NCBI GenBank assembly: GCA_963789225.1
Contig: CAWBKD010000025.1
Span: 248,001-312,000, forward strand
Direction of reading: 5' to 3'
Length of the DNA stretch: 64,000 bases
Source of the DNA: Palsa-504 sp963789225
GTDB taxonomy: Bacteria; Actinomycetota; Actinomycetes; Streptosporangiales; Streptosporangiaceae
The notes below the pieces were generated by a model. The model had not been told where the DNA came from. It saw only the letters and a list, made by a program, of their open reading frames with translations, and did no database searches. This document shows positions 18,809 through 26,368 of this stretch, piece after piece. Both the position numbers and the translations under genes were made by a program. The first letter of the stretch is position 1. Each line of letters starts with the position of its first letter.

Positions 18809-19972
18809 ATGGCTATCGAGTGGAATCCCTCTCGCGGTGCGACGCTCGGCGTCGAATGGGAGGTGCAGCTGATCGACGCCGAGACCAGGATGCTGCGCCA
18901 GGAGGCGGGCAAGCTGCTGGCCGAACTGCCGGTGCCAGGCGACGCGGCGGAGCACCCGCATATCCGCCACGAGCTGATGCAGTCGACCCTGGAGGTGGTC
19001 ACCGGCATTTGCAGCACCGTGTCGGAAGCCAAAGCCGACCTGGCCAGGACGATCAGCGATCTCCAGCGGATGGCGGCGGAGCACGGTATCCTATTGGCGT
19101 GCGCCGGGACCCACCCGGTGAGTGACTGGCGTGACGCGACGATGGCGCCTATCCAGCGCTATGCGGAGCTAGTTGAGCAATTGCAGTGGCTTGCTCGCCG
19201 GATTCAGACCTTCGGCGTGCACGTACATGTAGGTATTCGGCACGGGCACAAGGCGATTCCGATCATCAATGCCCTCGCCGCTTACCTGCCGCATTTTCTC
19301 GCGATAACCGCGTCGAGCCCGTTCTGGTGCGGGTACGACACGGGGCTCGCCTCCAGCCGGGCGGTGACCTTCGGCTCGCTGCCGACGGCCGGGCCGCCGC
19401 ACCGGCTGACGGACTGGAGACAGTTCGAGGAATACATGGACACCCTGCTGCGCGCGGGGACGATCCGCAGCATCAAGGAGGTCTGGTGGGACATCCGGCC
19501 GCACCCGGACTTCGGCACCGTCGAGATCCGCATGTTCGACGGCACGCCGACGCTCCGCGAGGTCGGCATGGTGGCCGCGCTCTCCCAGTGCCTGGTCCGG
19601 CTCTTCGACACCCAGCTGGACCGGGGCTATACGCTGCCGTCCCCATCGTCCTGGATCGTCATGGACAACAAGTGGCGCGCGGCGCGTTACGGGCTGGATG
19701 CGATCGTGATCACTGATGAGGCGGGCGCCACGGCGCCGCTGCGCGACGAGCTATACGAGCTCCTGCGGGAACTCGAGCCGGTAGCCTTGAGGCTGGGCTG
19801 CCTCGAGGAACTGTCCGTGGCCTTTGAGGTGCTCGAGCACGGCGCTTCTTACGAGCGGCAGCGGGCCGTCTACGCGCGCACAGGGGACCTAGCGAGCGTG
19901 GTGGACGCCCTGGTGACCGAGTTCGCGGACGACCGATTCTGTACGTACGGGGATGGTGGGCATGGCCGGTAA
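18809..19972 (+). CDS. Carboxylate-amine ligase, YbdK/GCS2 family
   Basis: 387-residue glutamate-cysteine ligase type 2 family enzyme, expected to join a carboxylate to an amine with ATP; E. coli YbdK is a weak gamma-glutamyl-cysteine ligase. Family blocks: TLGVEWEVQLID, GTHPVSDW, GVHVHVGI, SSPFWCGYDTGLASSRAV, WWDIRPHPDFGTVEIRMFD. ATG at 18809 has GGAGG six bases upstream; the longer frame overlaps the mutase gene and lacks a site. Its last 11 bases overlap the following amidohydrolase gene, so the two are translationally coupled. Codon use in the middle is slightly more AT-rich than neighbours. Confidence 0.88.
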   Translation: MAIEWNPSRGATLGVEWEVQLIDAETRMLRQEAGKLLAELPVPGDAAEHPHIRHELMQSTLEVVTGICSTVSEAKADLARTISDLQRMAAEHGILLACAGTHPVSDWRDATMAPIQRYAELVEQLQWLARRIQTFGVHVHVGIRHGHKAIPIINALAAYLPHFLAITASSPFWCGYDTGLASSRAVTFGSLPTAGPPHRLTDWRQFEEYMDTLLRAGTIRSIKEVWWDIRPHPDFGTVEIRMFDGTPTLREVGMVAALSQCLVRLFDTQLDRGYTLPSPSSWIVMDNKWRAARYGLDAIVITDEAGATAPLRDELYELLRELEPVALRLGCLEELSVAFEVLEHGASYERQRAVYARTGDLASVVDALVTEFADDRFCTYGDGGHGR

Positions 19973-21212
19973 TGAGCTAGCCGCGGATCTGGAGGAGTTC
20001 CTCGCCGAGCACTCGGACGAGCTCATCGAGTTCCGGCGCGACCTGCACATGCACCCCGAGCTCGCCCACGACGAGTACCGGACCACCCGCCGGGTCGCGC
20101 TGCGCCTGGCGGCGGCGGGCCTGCGCCCGGTGATCTTCCCCAAGGGCACCGGGCTTTACGTCGACGTCGGCTCGGACCAGAACTCTTATACCGAACGACC
20201 GGTGGTGGCTCTGCGCGCCGACCTCGATGCGCTCCCGATGGCCGACGAGAAGGACGTCCCTTACGCCTCGACGGTGCTGAACGCGTGCCACGCATGCGGG
20301 CACGACGTGCACGTCACCGTGCTGGTCGGCGCGGGGCTGTTCCTGGCCGCCCAGGCCGCCGAGGGCCAGCTGCCCGGGCGGGTCAGGCTCGTCTTCCAGC
20401 CCGCGGAGGAGACCGCGACCGGCGCGCTCGACGTGATCGAGGCCGGCGCCCTCGCCCAGGTCGGCCGGATGTTCGCCCTGCACTGCGACCCCCGGCTGGA
20501 CGCCGGCCAGCTCGGCGTCCGCTCCGGCGCGATCACGGCCGCCTGCGACAAGGTCGAGGTGCGGGTGTCCGGGCCAGGCGGGCACACCGCGCGGCCGCAC
20601 CTGACCGCCGACCTGGTGTACGCGCTGGCCAAGATCGTTACCGAGGTCCCCGCGGCGCTGTCGCGGCGGGTCGACCCGCGGTCCAGCCTCAGCCTGGTCT
20701 GGGGCCGGATCAGCGCGGGCACCGCACCCAACGCGATCCCCGACAGCGGGGTCGCCGAGGGGACCGTCCGCTGCCTCGACGACGAGGCCTGGCACAGCGC
20801 GCCCGACCTGCTCAAGGGGCTTATCGACTCGATCGCCTCCGGATACGGCGTGAACGCGGAGCTCAGCTACCGGCGCTCCGTGCCGCCTACGGTCAACGAC
20901 CAGGCCAGCGCGGCCATGATCGCCGCCGCGGCGCTGGACGTGCTCGGCGCGGGCTCGGTCGTGCAGAGCCCGCAGAGCCTGGGCGGCGAGGACTTCGCCT
21001 GGTACCTGGAAACGGTGCCCGGCGCGCTGGCCCGGCTGGGCACCCGGGTCCCGGGCGCGGCCGTCTCGTACGACCTGCACCAGCCGACCTTCGACGTGGA
21101 CGAGCGGGCCATCGGCATCGGCGTCCGCGTGCTGGCGGCCACGGCGATCAACGCGCTGTGGGACGACGGCGCGATGGTTGCCCAGCCGCTGCCTGGTGTC
21201 ACCGGCGCCTGA
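19962..21212 (+). CDS. M20 family amidohydrolase
   Basis: 416-residue zinc-dependent amidohydrolase of the N-acyl amino acid/IAA-conjugate branch. Visible: RRDLHMHPELAHDEYRT, ADLDALPM, CHACGHDVHV, FQPAEETATGA, GGHTARPH, NAIPDSG and GGEDFAWYLE, which carry the metal ligands. ATG 19962 has GGGGA nine bases upstream; ATG 19953 is an alternative. It overlaps the carboxylate-amine ligase gene, so the pair may make and break the same kind of amide (inference). Paralogue of the gene at 2.3-3.5 kb. Confidence 0.9.
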   Translation: MAGNELAADLEEFLAEHSDELIEFRRDLHMHPELAHDEYRTTRRVALRLAAAGLRPVIFPKGTGLYVDVGSDQNSYTERPVVALRADLDALPMADEKDVPYASTVLNACHACGHDVHVTVLVGAGLFLAAQAAEGQLPGRVRLVFQPAEETATGALDVIEAGALAQVGRMFALHCDPRLDAGQLGVRSGAITAACDKVEVRVSGPGGHTARPHLTADLVYALAKIVTEVPAALSRRVDPRSSLSLVWGRISAGTAPNAIPDSGVAEGTVRCLDDEAWHSAPDLLKGLIDSIASGYGVNAELSYRRSVPPTVNDQASAAMIAAAALDVLGAGSVVQSPQSLGGEDFAWYLETVPGALARLGTRVPGAAVSYDLHQPTFDVDERAIGIGVRVLAATAINALWDDGAMVAQPLPGVTGA

Positions 21213-21231
21213 GGCAGTTAGGCTGGACAGT

Positions 21232-22014
21232 ATGGCAGCTGACTCCAGCAGCCCGCCCCAGGCTCGGCGCGCGAAGAACCAGGCTGGTCAGGTGCAGACC
21301 TTCCGCTCGGCGACCGCCGTGGTCGTCTGGGTGGCGTGGCTGCTATTTGCCGTCGGCAACTGGGTCGACCTGGCCGTCCAGGGACGGGATCACGCGTCCG
21401 CGATCGCCGCGGCCATCCTGCTGCTGGTCACCGGGATCGCCTACGACACCGCCCAGCGCCCCAGGATCATCGCGGATGAGGCGGTGGTGACGGTCAGGAA
21501 CCCGCTGCGGGACCACCAGGTCGGCTGGGCGTCCGTGACCAACGTGGACCTGACCGACCTGCTGCGGGTGCACTGCGCCCAGGCGGGAGGAAAGCCCAGG
21601 ATCATCAACTCGTGGGCCATCCACTACTCGCGCCGGCGCCAGTTCGCCGCCGAGGCCAGGTCCCGCCGGGCCGCCCGAGGCCGCCGGTCGACCTTCGGCC
21701 TGCCCTACGGCACCCAGGCCAGTACCGCGGGCGCCTCGTCCGAGGCGGAGGCGGAGAAGGTCGTCCGCACGCTCAGCGAGCGCGCGACCGCCGCCCAGGC
21801 CGAGGCGGTCTGGGCGGGCGGCACCGTGCCGATCGCCGGGTCGGGCAAACCTGGCCAGACCGCGGCGGTCGCCGGCCTCGACGCCACGCAGGCGGTCGTC
21901 GAAACGATCGGGTCGGGCGGCTGGCTGCAGCCGGTGCGCAGCACCTGGAGCTGGCCGGCCATCGCCGCGCTCGTCATCCCCGCGCTGATCCTGCTGGTGG
22001 TGTGGCTCGCCTGA
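21232..22014 (+). CDS. PH-domain-like membrane protein
   Basis: 260-residue integral membrane protein. Two hydrophobic helices near the N-terminus (about 27-45 and 57-72), then a soluble part with RIIADEAVVTVRNPLRDHQVGWASVTNVDLTDLLRVHC, the typical core of bacterial PH (bPH) domains, a basic Arg/Ala-rich stretch, and a C-terminal helix (about 242-258). Function unknown. TAGGCT (21219-21224) lies eight bases before the ATG, suggesting a leaderless transcript. Confidence 0.75.
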   Translation: MAADSSSPPQARRAKNQAGQVQTFRSATAVVVWVAWLLFAVGNWVDLAVQGRDHASAIAAAILLLVTGIAYDTAQRPRIIADEAVVTVRNPLRDHQVGWASVTNVDLTDLLRVHCAQAGGKPRIINSWAIHYSRRRQFAAEARSRRAARGRRSTFGLPYGTQASTAGASSEAEAEKVVRTLSERATAAQAEAVWAGGTVPIAGSGKPGQTAAVAGLDATQAVVETIGSGGWLQPVRSTWSWPAIAALVIPALILLVVWLA

Positions 22015-22029
22015 GCCCGCGCCCGTTGG

Positions 22030-22902
22030 TTACTCGGTGCCGAGGAGGTGCCGGGACACCCGGGCCAGGTGAGTGCGCATCGCCGCCGTGGCCCGGTCGG
22101 AGTCACGCGTCTTGAGCGCGGCCACGATCTCCTCGTGGTCCCGCCGGTATTCATCCCGCCGGGCGGCCGATGCGCTGCGCCGCTTGAGGTCGCCCCACAT
22201 CCGCCCGTGCCGGGCCCGCTCCACCTCGGCGTACAACCGGATGAGCAGCGGGCTGCGCGTGGCCGCGATGATCGACCGGTGCAGCGCGGCATCCCAGACT
22301 TCGAACTCGTCATGATCCGCCGCGCGCTCCCCGCCCAGCAGGCAGCGATCCATCTCGGCGAAGTCTCGGGCGGTCGCCCAGGCCACGACCAGGGACATGG
22401 CGGTCGGCTCGAACAGGCGCCTGACCATGATCACGTCGGCGGGGGAGTAGTCGTCGGATCCGGACAGGACGTCCGGCCACGGGAACCCGCCCGCCGGCGC
22501 GGCCGGCTCATCGCCTGCTGAGGTCGACTCGGTCGCAGGCGAGGTGACGTCCCGGCCCGGTGCCGCCGCGGGGCTGGCGGGAGCGGCTGCCGCCGCGGGG
22601 CTGGCGGGAGCGGCTGCCGCCGCGGGGCTGGCGGGAGCGGCTGCCGCCGCGGGGCTGGCGGGAGCGGCTGCCGCCGCGGGGCCGCGCAGGAACGTGCCGC
22701 GGCCCACCTCGCGGGACACGTGCCCCTCGGCCTGCAGCATGGCCATGGCGTGCCGGACGGCCGCCCGGGAGACCCCGAGGTCGGTGGCCAGCTGGCGTTC
22801 GGTCGGCAGGCGCGTGCCGTGGCCTGCGCCACCGCGCTGCGACTCCGCCAGGATCAACGCCGCGAGGGCCCTGCGCCGCAGCGCCGAGTTGTCGCCGGCC
22901 AT
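22030..22902 (-). CDS. GntR family (FadR/FCD type) transcriptional regulator with Ala/Pro repeat linker
   Basis: Ligand-responsive DNA-binding regulator of about 290 residues. The N-terminal winged helix reads RLPTERQLATDLGVSRAAVRHAMAMLQAEGHVSREVGRGTFL; the C-terminal FCD domain contains the metal-type motif with DAALHRSIIAATRSP and DHEEIVAALKTRD. Between them lies an Ala/Pro linker made by a 27-bp tandem repeat. The start is uncertain: ATG 22902 begins just before the helix-turn-helix, GTG 22950 and TTG 22959 are in frame. It is divergent from the FAH-family gene and the ABC importer, which are its likely targets. Confidence 0.88.
   Translation of the reverse strand: MAGDNSALRRRALAALILAESQRGGAGHGTRLPTERQLATDLGVSRAAVRHAMAMLQAEGHVSREVGRGTFLRGPAAAAAPASPAAAAAPASPAAAAAPASPAAAAAPASPAAAPGRDVTSPATESTSAGDEPAAPAGGFPWPDVLSGSDDYSPADVIMVRRLFEPTAMSLVVAWATARDFAEMDRCLLGGERAADHDEFEVWDAALHRSIIAATRSPLLIRLYAEVERARHGRMWGDLKRRSASAARRDEYRRDHEEIVAALKTRDSDRATAAMRTHLARVSRHLLGTE
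22561..22682. repeat. 27-bp tandem repeat in the GntR regulator gene
   Basis: Four identical 27-bp units (22561, 22588, 22615, 22642) plus a 14-base partial unit. In the regulator frame each unit encodes a nine-residue Ala/Pro/Ser block, so copy number changes the linker length without a frameshift. The four exact copies suggest recent expansion. Confidence 0.95.
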
Positions 22903-23047
22903 CTCGTTCAACCAATCCAACCAATCGATCGTGCTAGGAGATTCTCGCACCAATTGCAAGCAATGTCACTTATTGACCTGTCTCGGTCGGCAAGCCTATG
23001 ATCAGCGGATCAAGTGCTGTGAACCAATCAGCTTGATAAACCAAAAT

Positions 23048-23057
23048 GGTCTAGACC
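23048..23057. promoter_or_regulatory. Possible operator in the GntR/FAH divergent region
   Basis: The perfect 10-bp palindrome GGTCTAGACC lies 75 bp before the FAH-family start in an AT-richer intergenic region, and resembles the TGGT-N-ACCA type of site used by FCD regulators. Assignment is speculative. Confidence 0.3.
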
Positions 23058-23131
23058 GATGAGCCAGCCGAACCAAAGCGGGCCAAAGGTCCGAGCCGAG
23101 CCGAAACGACGCGACTAGGGAGATTTGGCTC

Positions 23132-24037
23132 GTGAGACTCGCCACTCTTATTACTACCAGCGGGCCGCGCCTGCACGTACGGGCGCATGGCGGCGGATAC
23201 GTCGACATCGGCCAGGCGGTTGATGACGAGCGGTATGCAATTTTCGGGTCATTCATCGCCGCCGGCCCGCCCGCCCTGGAGGCGGCCCGCGGACTGCAGG
23301 ACCGCACCGGCCGCGACTACCTCCCCGCGGATTTCGGTCCGGCGGTGCCGGCCCCCGAGCGGATCCTCTGCCTCGGCCTGAACTACGCCGACCACGCCCT
23401 GGAGGGCGGCCGCGCGGTGCCGAGCTGGCCGGACACGTTCGTCCGGGGCTACCAGACGCTGCTCGGCCCGTACGCCGATCTCGTCAAGCCGGCCCTGACC
23501 TCCTCGTTCGACTACGAGGGCGAACTCGGCATCGTGATCGGGGCGGGCGGGCGGTACATCCCGGCCGGCAAGGCGATCGACGCGATCGCCGGGTTCACCG
23601 TGCTGAACGACGCATCGGTGCGGGACTGGCAGCGGGCCGGGAGCCAGTGGACGCCGGGGAAGAACTTCGACGGCACCATGCCCATCGGCCCGGAGATCGT
23701 CACGCCCGACGAGGTCGACGTCTCCGACCTGGCGCTCACCACCGTGCTCAACGGCCAGGTCATGCAGTCGGCGCGGACCTCGCAGATGCTCGTCGACGTG
23801 CCGAGCAGCGTCGAGTTCTTCTCCTCGTTCACCACCTTGCAGCCGGGCGACGTCATCGCCACCGGGACGCCCGCAGGCGTCGGCTTCGCCCGCAAACCCC
23901 CGGTCTGGCTCCAGCCGGGCGACGTTATCGAGATCACCATCGAGGGCATTGGCACCATCCGCAACCGCGTGGTCGCCGAGGAGGGCGATCGCTCGGACTG
24001 GCGATGGCGGCCCAACGCCTCTACCGGCGGCCTTTAG
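23132..24037 (+). CDS. Fumarylacetoacetate hydrolase (FAH) family protein
   Basis: 301-residue FAH-fold enzyme; relatives are 2-keto-4-pentenoate hydratases, acylpyruvases and oxaloacetate decarboxylases. The fold signatures are LNYADHA, FDYEGELGIVIG with the metal-binding glutamates, LNDASVRDWQ with the aspartate, and GDVIATGTPAGVGFAR. GTG start with GGGAG nine bases upstream. First gene of a run with a branched-chain-type ABC importer and divergent from a GntR regulator, so it probably degrades the compound imported (aromatic ring-cleavage product or similar keto acid; inference). Confidence 0.85.
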   Translation: MRLATLITTSGPRLHVRAHGGGYVDIGQAVDDERYAIFGSFIAAGPPALEAARGLQDRTGRDYLPADFGPAVPAPERILCLGLNYADHALEGGRAVPSWPDTFVRGYQTLLGPYADLVKPALTSSFDYEGELGIVIGAGGRYIPAGKAIDAIAGFTVLNDASVRDWQRAGSQWTPGKNFDGTMPIGPEIVTPDEVDVSDLALTTVLNGQVMQSARTSQMLVDVPSSVEFFSSFTTLQPGDVIATGTPAGVGFARKPPVWLQPGDVIEITIEGIGTIRNRVVAEEGDRSDWRWRPNASTGGL

Positions 24038-24106
24038 CCACGGGTCCAACCGGGCCCGCCGGTCGGCCGCGCGCTGGCAAAACTCTCACCCGCAGAGGGG
24101 ACGATC

Positions 24107-25489
24107 ATGTTGATCACCCGGAGAACACGCAGATCAGAAAGACCCGGGTTGGGGACGCCCGGCCCGAAGCCAGGCGGCGCGCGGCGCGTCATCGCGCTCG
24201 CCGCCGCGGTGCTCGCCGCCGCCGGACTGGCCGCGTGCAGCAGCAGTTCAAGCAGCAGCCCCAGTAGCGGCACGAGCAGCAGCTCGGGGGCGACGCTGGT
24301 CGTCGCCGACCTGGCCCCGTTCAGCGGCCCGGACGCCGCACTCGGCCCCACCTACCTCGTCTCCTGCGACGGCGCCACCGCGGCGATCAACAACGCAGGC
24401 GGCGTGCTCGGCCACAAGCTGACCTGCAAGGGCGTGGACACCCGCGGCGATCCCGCCGACGCCGTGCCCGCCACCAGGCAGATGTTCGCCACCACGGCCA
24501 ACCTCGCGCTCGTCATCGGGTGCACCTCCGACGAGGCGGCCAGCGTGGTGCCGATCATGAACGCGCAAAAGATGGTGTCGTTCTGCATGACCGGCCAGTC
24601 CGAGTTCGACTCGGTCCACTTCCCGTACTTCTTCCGGCTGGTGCCGCCGGACCTGGAGGAGTCCTACGCGATGGTCGCGATCGCCCAGCAGCTCGGGTAC
24701 CACAAGATCGCGCTCGCGTTCGGCAACGACATCGGGTCCCAGACGTTCATCCAGCCCGCCATCAGCTCCATCAGCAAGGCCGGGCTGTCGCTGGTGGCGA
24801 ACGAGACGCTGAACCTGCAGGCGAGCACCTTCCGTACCGAGGCGGACAAGATCGTCTCCGCGCATCCGGACGTGATCTTCACCGAGGCGCTCGGATCGAC
24901 CGACGCGACGTTCCTTTCCGAGGTCAAGCAGCTCAACGGCGGCAGAATGATCCCGATCATCGGCACGTCGGCGGACATCTCCCCTGACTGGTACAAGTCG
25001 GTGGCGGCGGCGATCGGCGCGTCCACGCTGGCGACCAGCTTCCACGCCGACAACCTGGTCACCGAGACCAGCGGACCCGCGTACACCCCGTTCTACAGCG
25101 CGATCATGTCCGAGCAGGGCAAGGTGGGCAGCACCGGCGACTTCTCCACCTACCTGACCGCGCCGGGCGCGGTGCACCTGTACGACGGGATCAACCTGGC
25201 CGCGCTCGCGATGGTCGAGGCGAAGTCCACGGTGCCGAGCGTGTACGCGCCCTACATCCTCACGATCGGCGACGGCACCCCGGGCGCCGAGGTCGTGTAC
25301 TCCTTCGCGCAGGGGGTCGCCGCACTCAAGGCGGGCAAGGCCATCCGCTACGAGGGGCCGGGCGGTCCGACCAGCTTCGACTCCTTCCACGATTCCACCG
25401 GCATCTTCCAGATCGACGCGTACAGCGCCACCGGTGCCGTCAACGTCACCGGCAACATCAGCCCCGAGCAGCTGCGAGCGGTGTCGTAA
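24107..25489 (+). CDS. Branched-chain-type ABC transporter substrate-binding lipoprotein
   Basis: Periplasmic-binding-protein type 1 family receptor (LivJ/K-like), 460 residues. Arg-rich N-terminus, hydrophobic segment and lipobox LAAC (Cys at about residue 44) followed by a Ser-rich spacer, so it is lipid-anchored outside the membrane. Two-lobed domain with VADLAPFSGPDAALGPTYL at the start. ATG preceded by GAGGGG. It leads the livH-livMG-livF genes. Members of this family bind amino acids but also aromatic acids and urea; the ligand here is unknown. Confidence 0.9.
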   Translation: MLITRRTRRSERPGLGTPGPKPGGARRVIALAAAVLAAAGLAACSSSSSSSPSSGTSSSSGATLVVADLAPFSGPDAALGPTYLVSCDGATAAINNAGGVLGHKLTCKGVDTRGDPADAVPATRQMFATTANLALVIGCTSDEAASVVPIMNAQKMVSFCMTGQSEFDSVHFPYFFRLVPPDLEESYAMVAIAQQLGYHKIALAFGNDIGSQTFIQPAISSISKAGLSLVANETLNLQASTFRTEADKIVSAHPDVIFTEALGSTDATFLSEVKQLNGGRMIPIIGTSADISPDWYKSVAAAIGASTLATSFHADNLVTETSGPAYTPFYSAIMSEQGKVGSTGDFSTYLTAPGAVHLYDGINLAALAMVEAKSTVPSVYAPYILTIGDGTPGAEVVYSFAQGVAALKAGKAIRYEGPGGPTSFDSFHDSTGIFQIDAYSATGAVNVTGNISPEQLRAVS

Positions 25490-25498
25490 GGAAAACCG

Positions 25499-26368
25499 AT
25501 GAGCCTATTCCTCGCGTCGTTCGGCTTCGGCCTGGTGACCGCGGCGGTCTTGGCCATCGCGGCCGTCGGGTTCACCATGCAGTTCGCCGTGACCGACGTC
25601 CTGAACCTGGCCTATGGCGCGGTGATGATCGGGTCGGCGTTCGTCGCCTACGTGGTCAACCAGGCCGGCGTCAACGTGTGGATAGCGCTGCTGGCCGCTG
25701 CCGCGGCCGGGGCGGTCGGGTCGGTCCTGCTCAACAGGTGGATCTACACGCCGTTCCAGCGCCGCGGCAGCGCGCCGATCACGATGGTGATCGTCTCGCT
25801 CGGGATGACGCTCATCATCGAATTCGGGCTGCAGGGCATCGTGGGCGGCACCAACGTGTCGTACACGATGGGTCAGGGGCCGACGGTCCAGGCGGGCGGC
25901 CTGATCCTCACCGCGGTCCAGTTCGTGATCATCGGGCTGGCCATCGTGGTGATGGCCGGCGTGCACGTCTTGCTCCGCTACACCAAGCTCGGCAAGGCGA
26001 TGCGCGCGACCTCGGCTAACCGCTCGCTGGCCCGCAACTGCGGGATCAGGACGGACCGGATCGTCACCGTCACCTGGGCGATTACCGGAGGGCTTTGCGG
26101 CATCGCCGGCACCGTGTTCGCGATCAACGACGGCAGCTTCGGCGCGACAAGCGCCGATGAGTTCCTGGTCGTGATCCTCGCCGCGGTCTTCCTCGGCGGT
26201 CCCGGCCAGGCCTACGGCGCCATGATCGGCGCCGTGGTCATCGGGCTCGCCACGGAGATCAGCGCGGCCTACATCACGCCGTCCTACAAGGACGTGGTCG
26301 CCTTCGCCGTGCTGCTGGTGATGATGGCGGTGCGCCCGGGCGGCCTGCTTGGGGTCACGGCGTTATGA
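25499..26368 (+). CDS. Branched-chain-type ABC transporter permease (LivH-like)
   Basis: 289-residue integral membrane permease of the LivH family with about eight hydrophobic helices. Conserved features include FAVTDVLNLAYGAVMIGSAF near the N-terminus, LRYTKLGKAMRATSANRSLARNCGI (the coupling loop that contacts the ATPase) and AAVFLGGPGQAYGAMIGAVVIGL. ATG with AAGGA upstream, nine bases after the binding protein gene. Its stop overlaps the next start (ATGA). Confidence 0.9.
   Translation: MSLFLASFGFGLVTAAVLAIAAVGFTMQFAVTDVLNLAYGAVMIGSAFVAYVVNQAGVNVWIALLAAAAAGAVGSVLLNRWIYTPFQRRGSAPITMVIVSLGMTLIIEFGLQGIVGGTNVSYTMGQGPTVQAGGLILTAVQFVIIGLAIVVMAGVHVLLRYTKLGKAMRATSANRSLARNCGIRTDRIVTVTWAITGGLCGIAGTVFAINDGSFGATSADEFLVVILAAVFLGGPGQAYGAMIGAVVIGLATEISAAYITPSYKDVVAFAVLLVMMAVRPGGLLGVTAL

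Noticed and set aside
22561..22682. Possible CRISPR array
   Set aside because: Direct head-to-tail repeats without spacers; the same holds for 48116-48313 and 57541-57800.
23048..23057. GGTCTAGACC as a certain FCD operator
   Set aside because: A similar GGTCTAGAC also occurs at 4520-4528 near unrelated genes, so it is only listed as a weak possibility.
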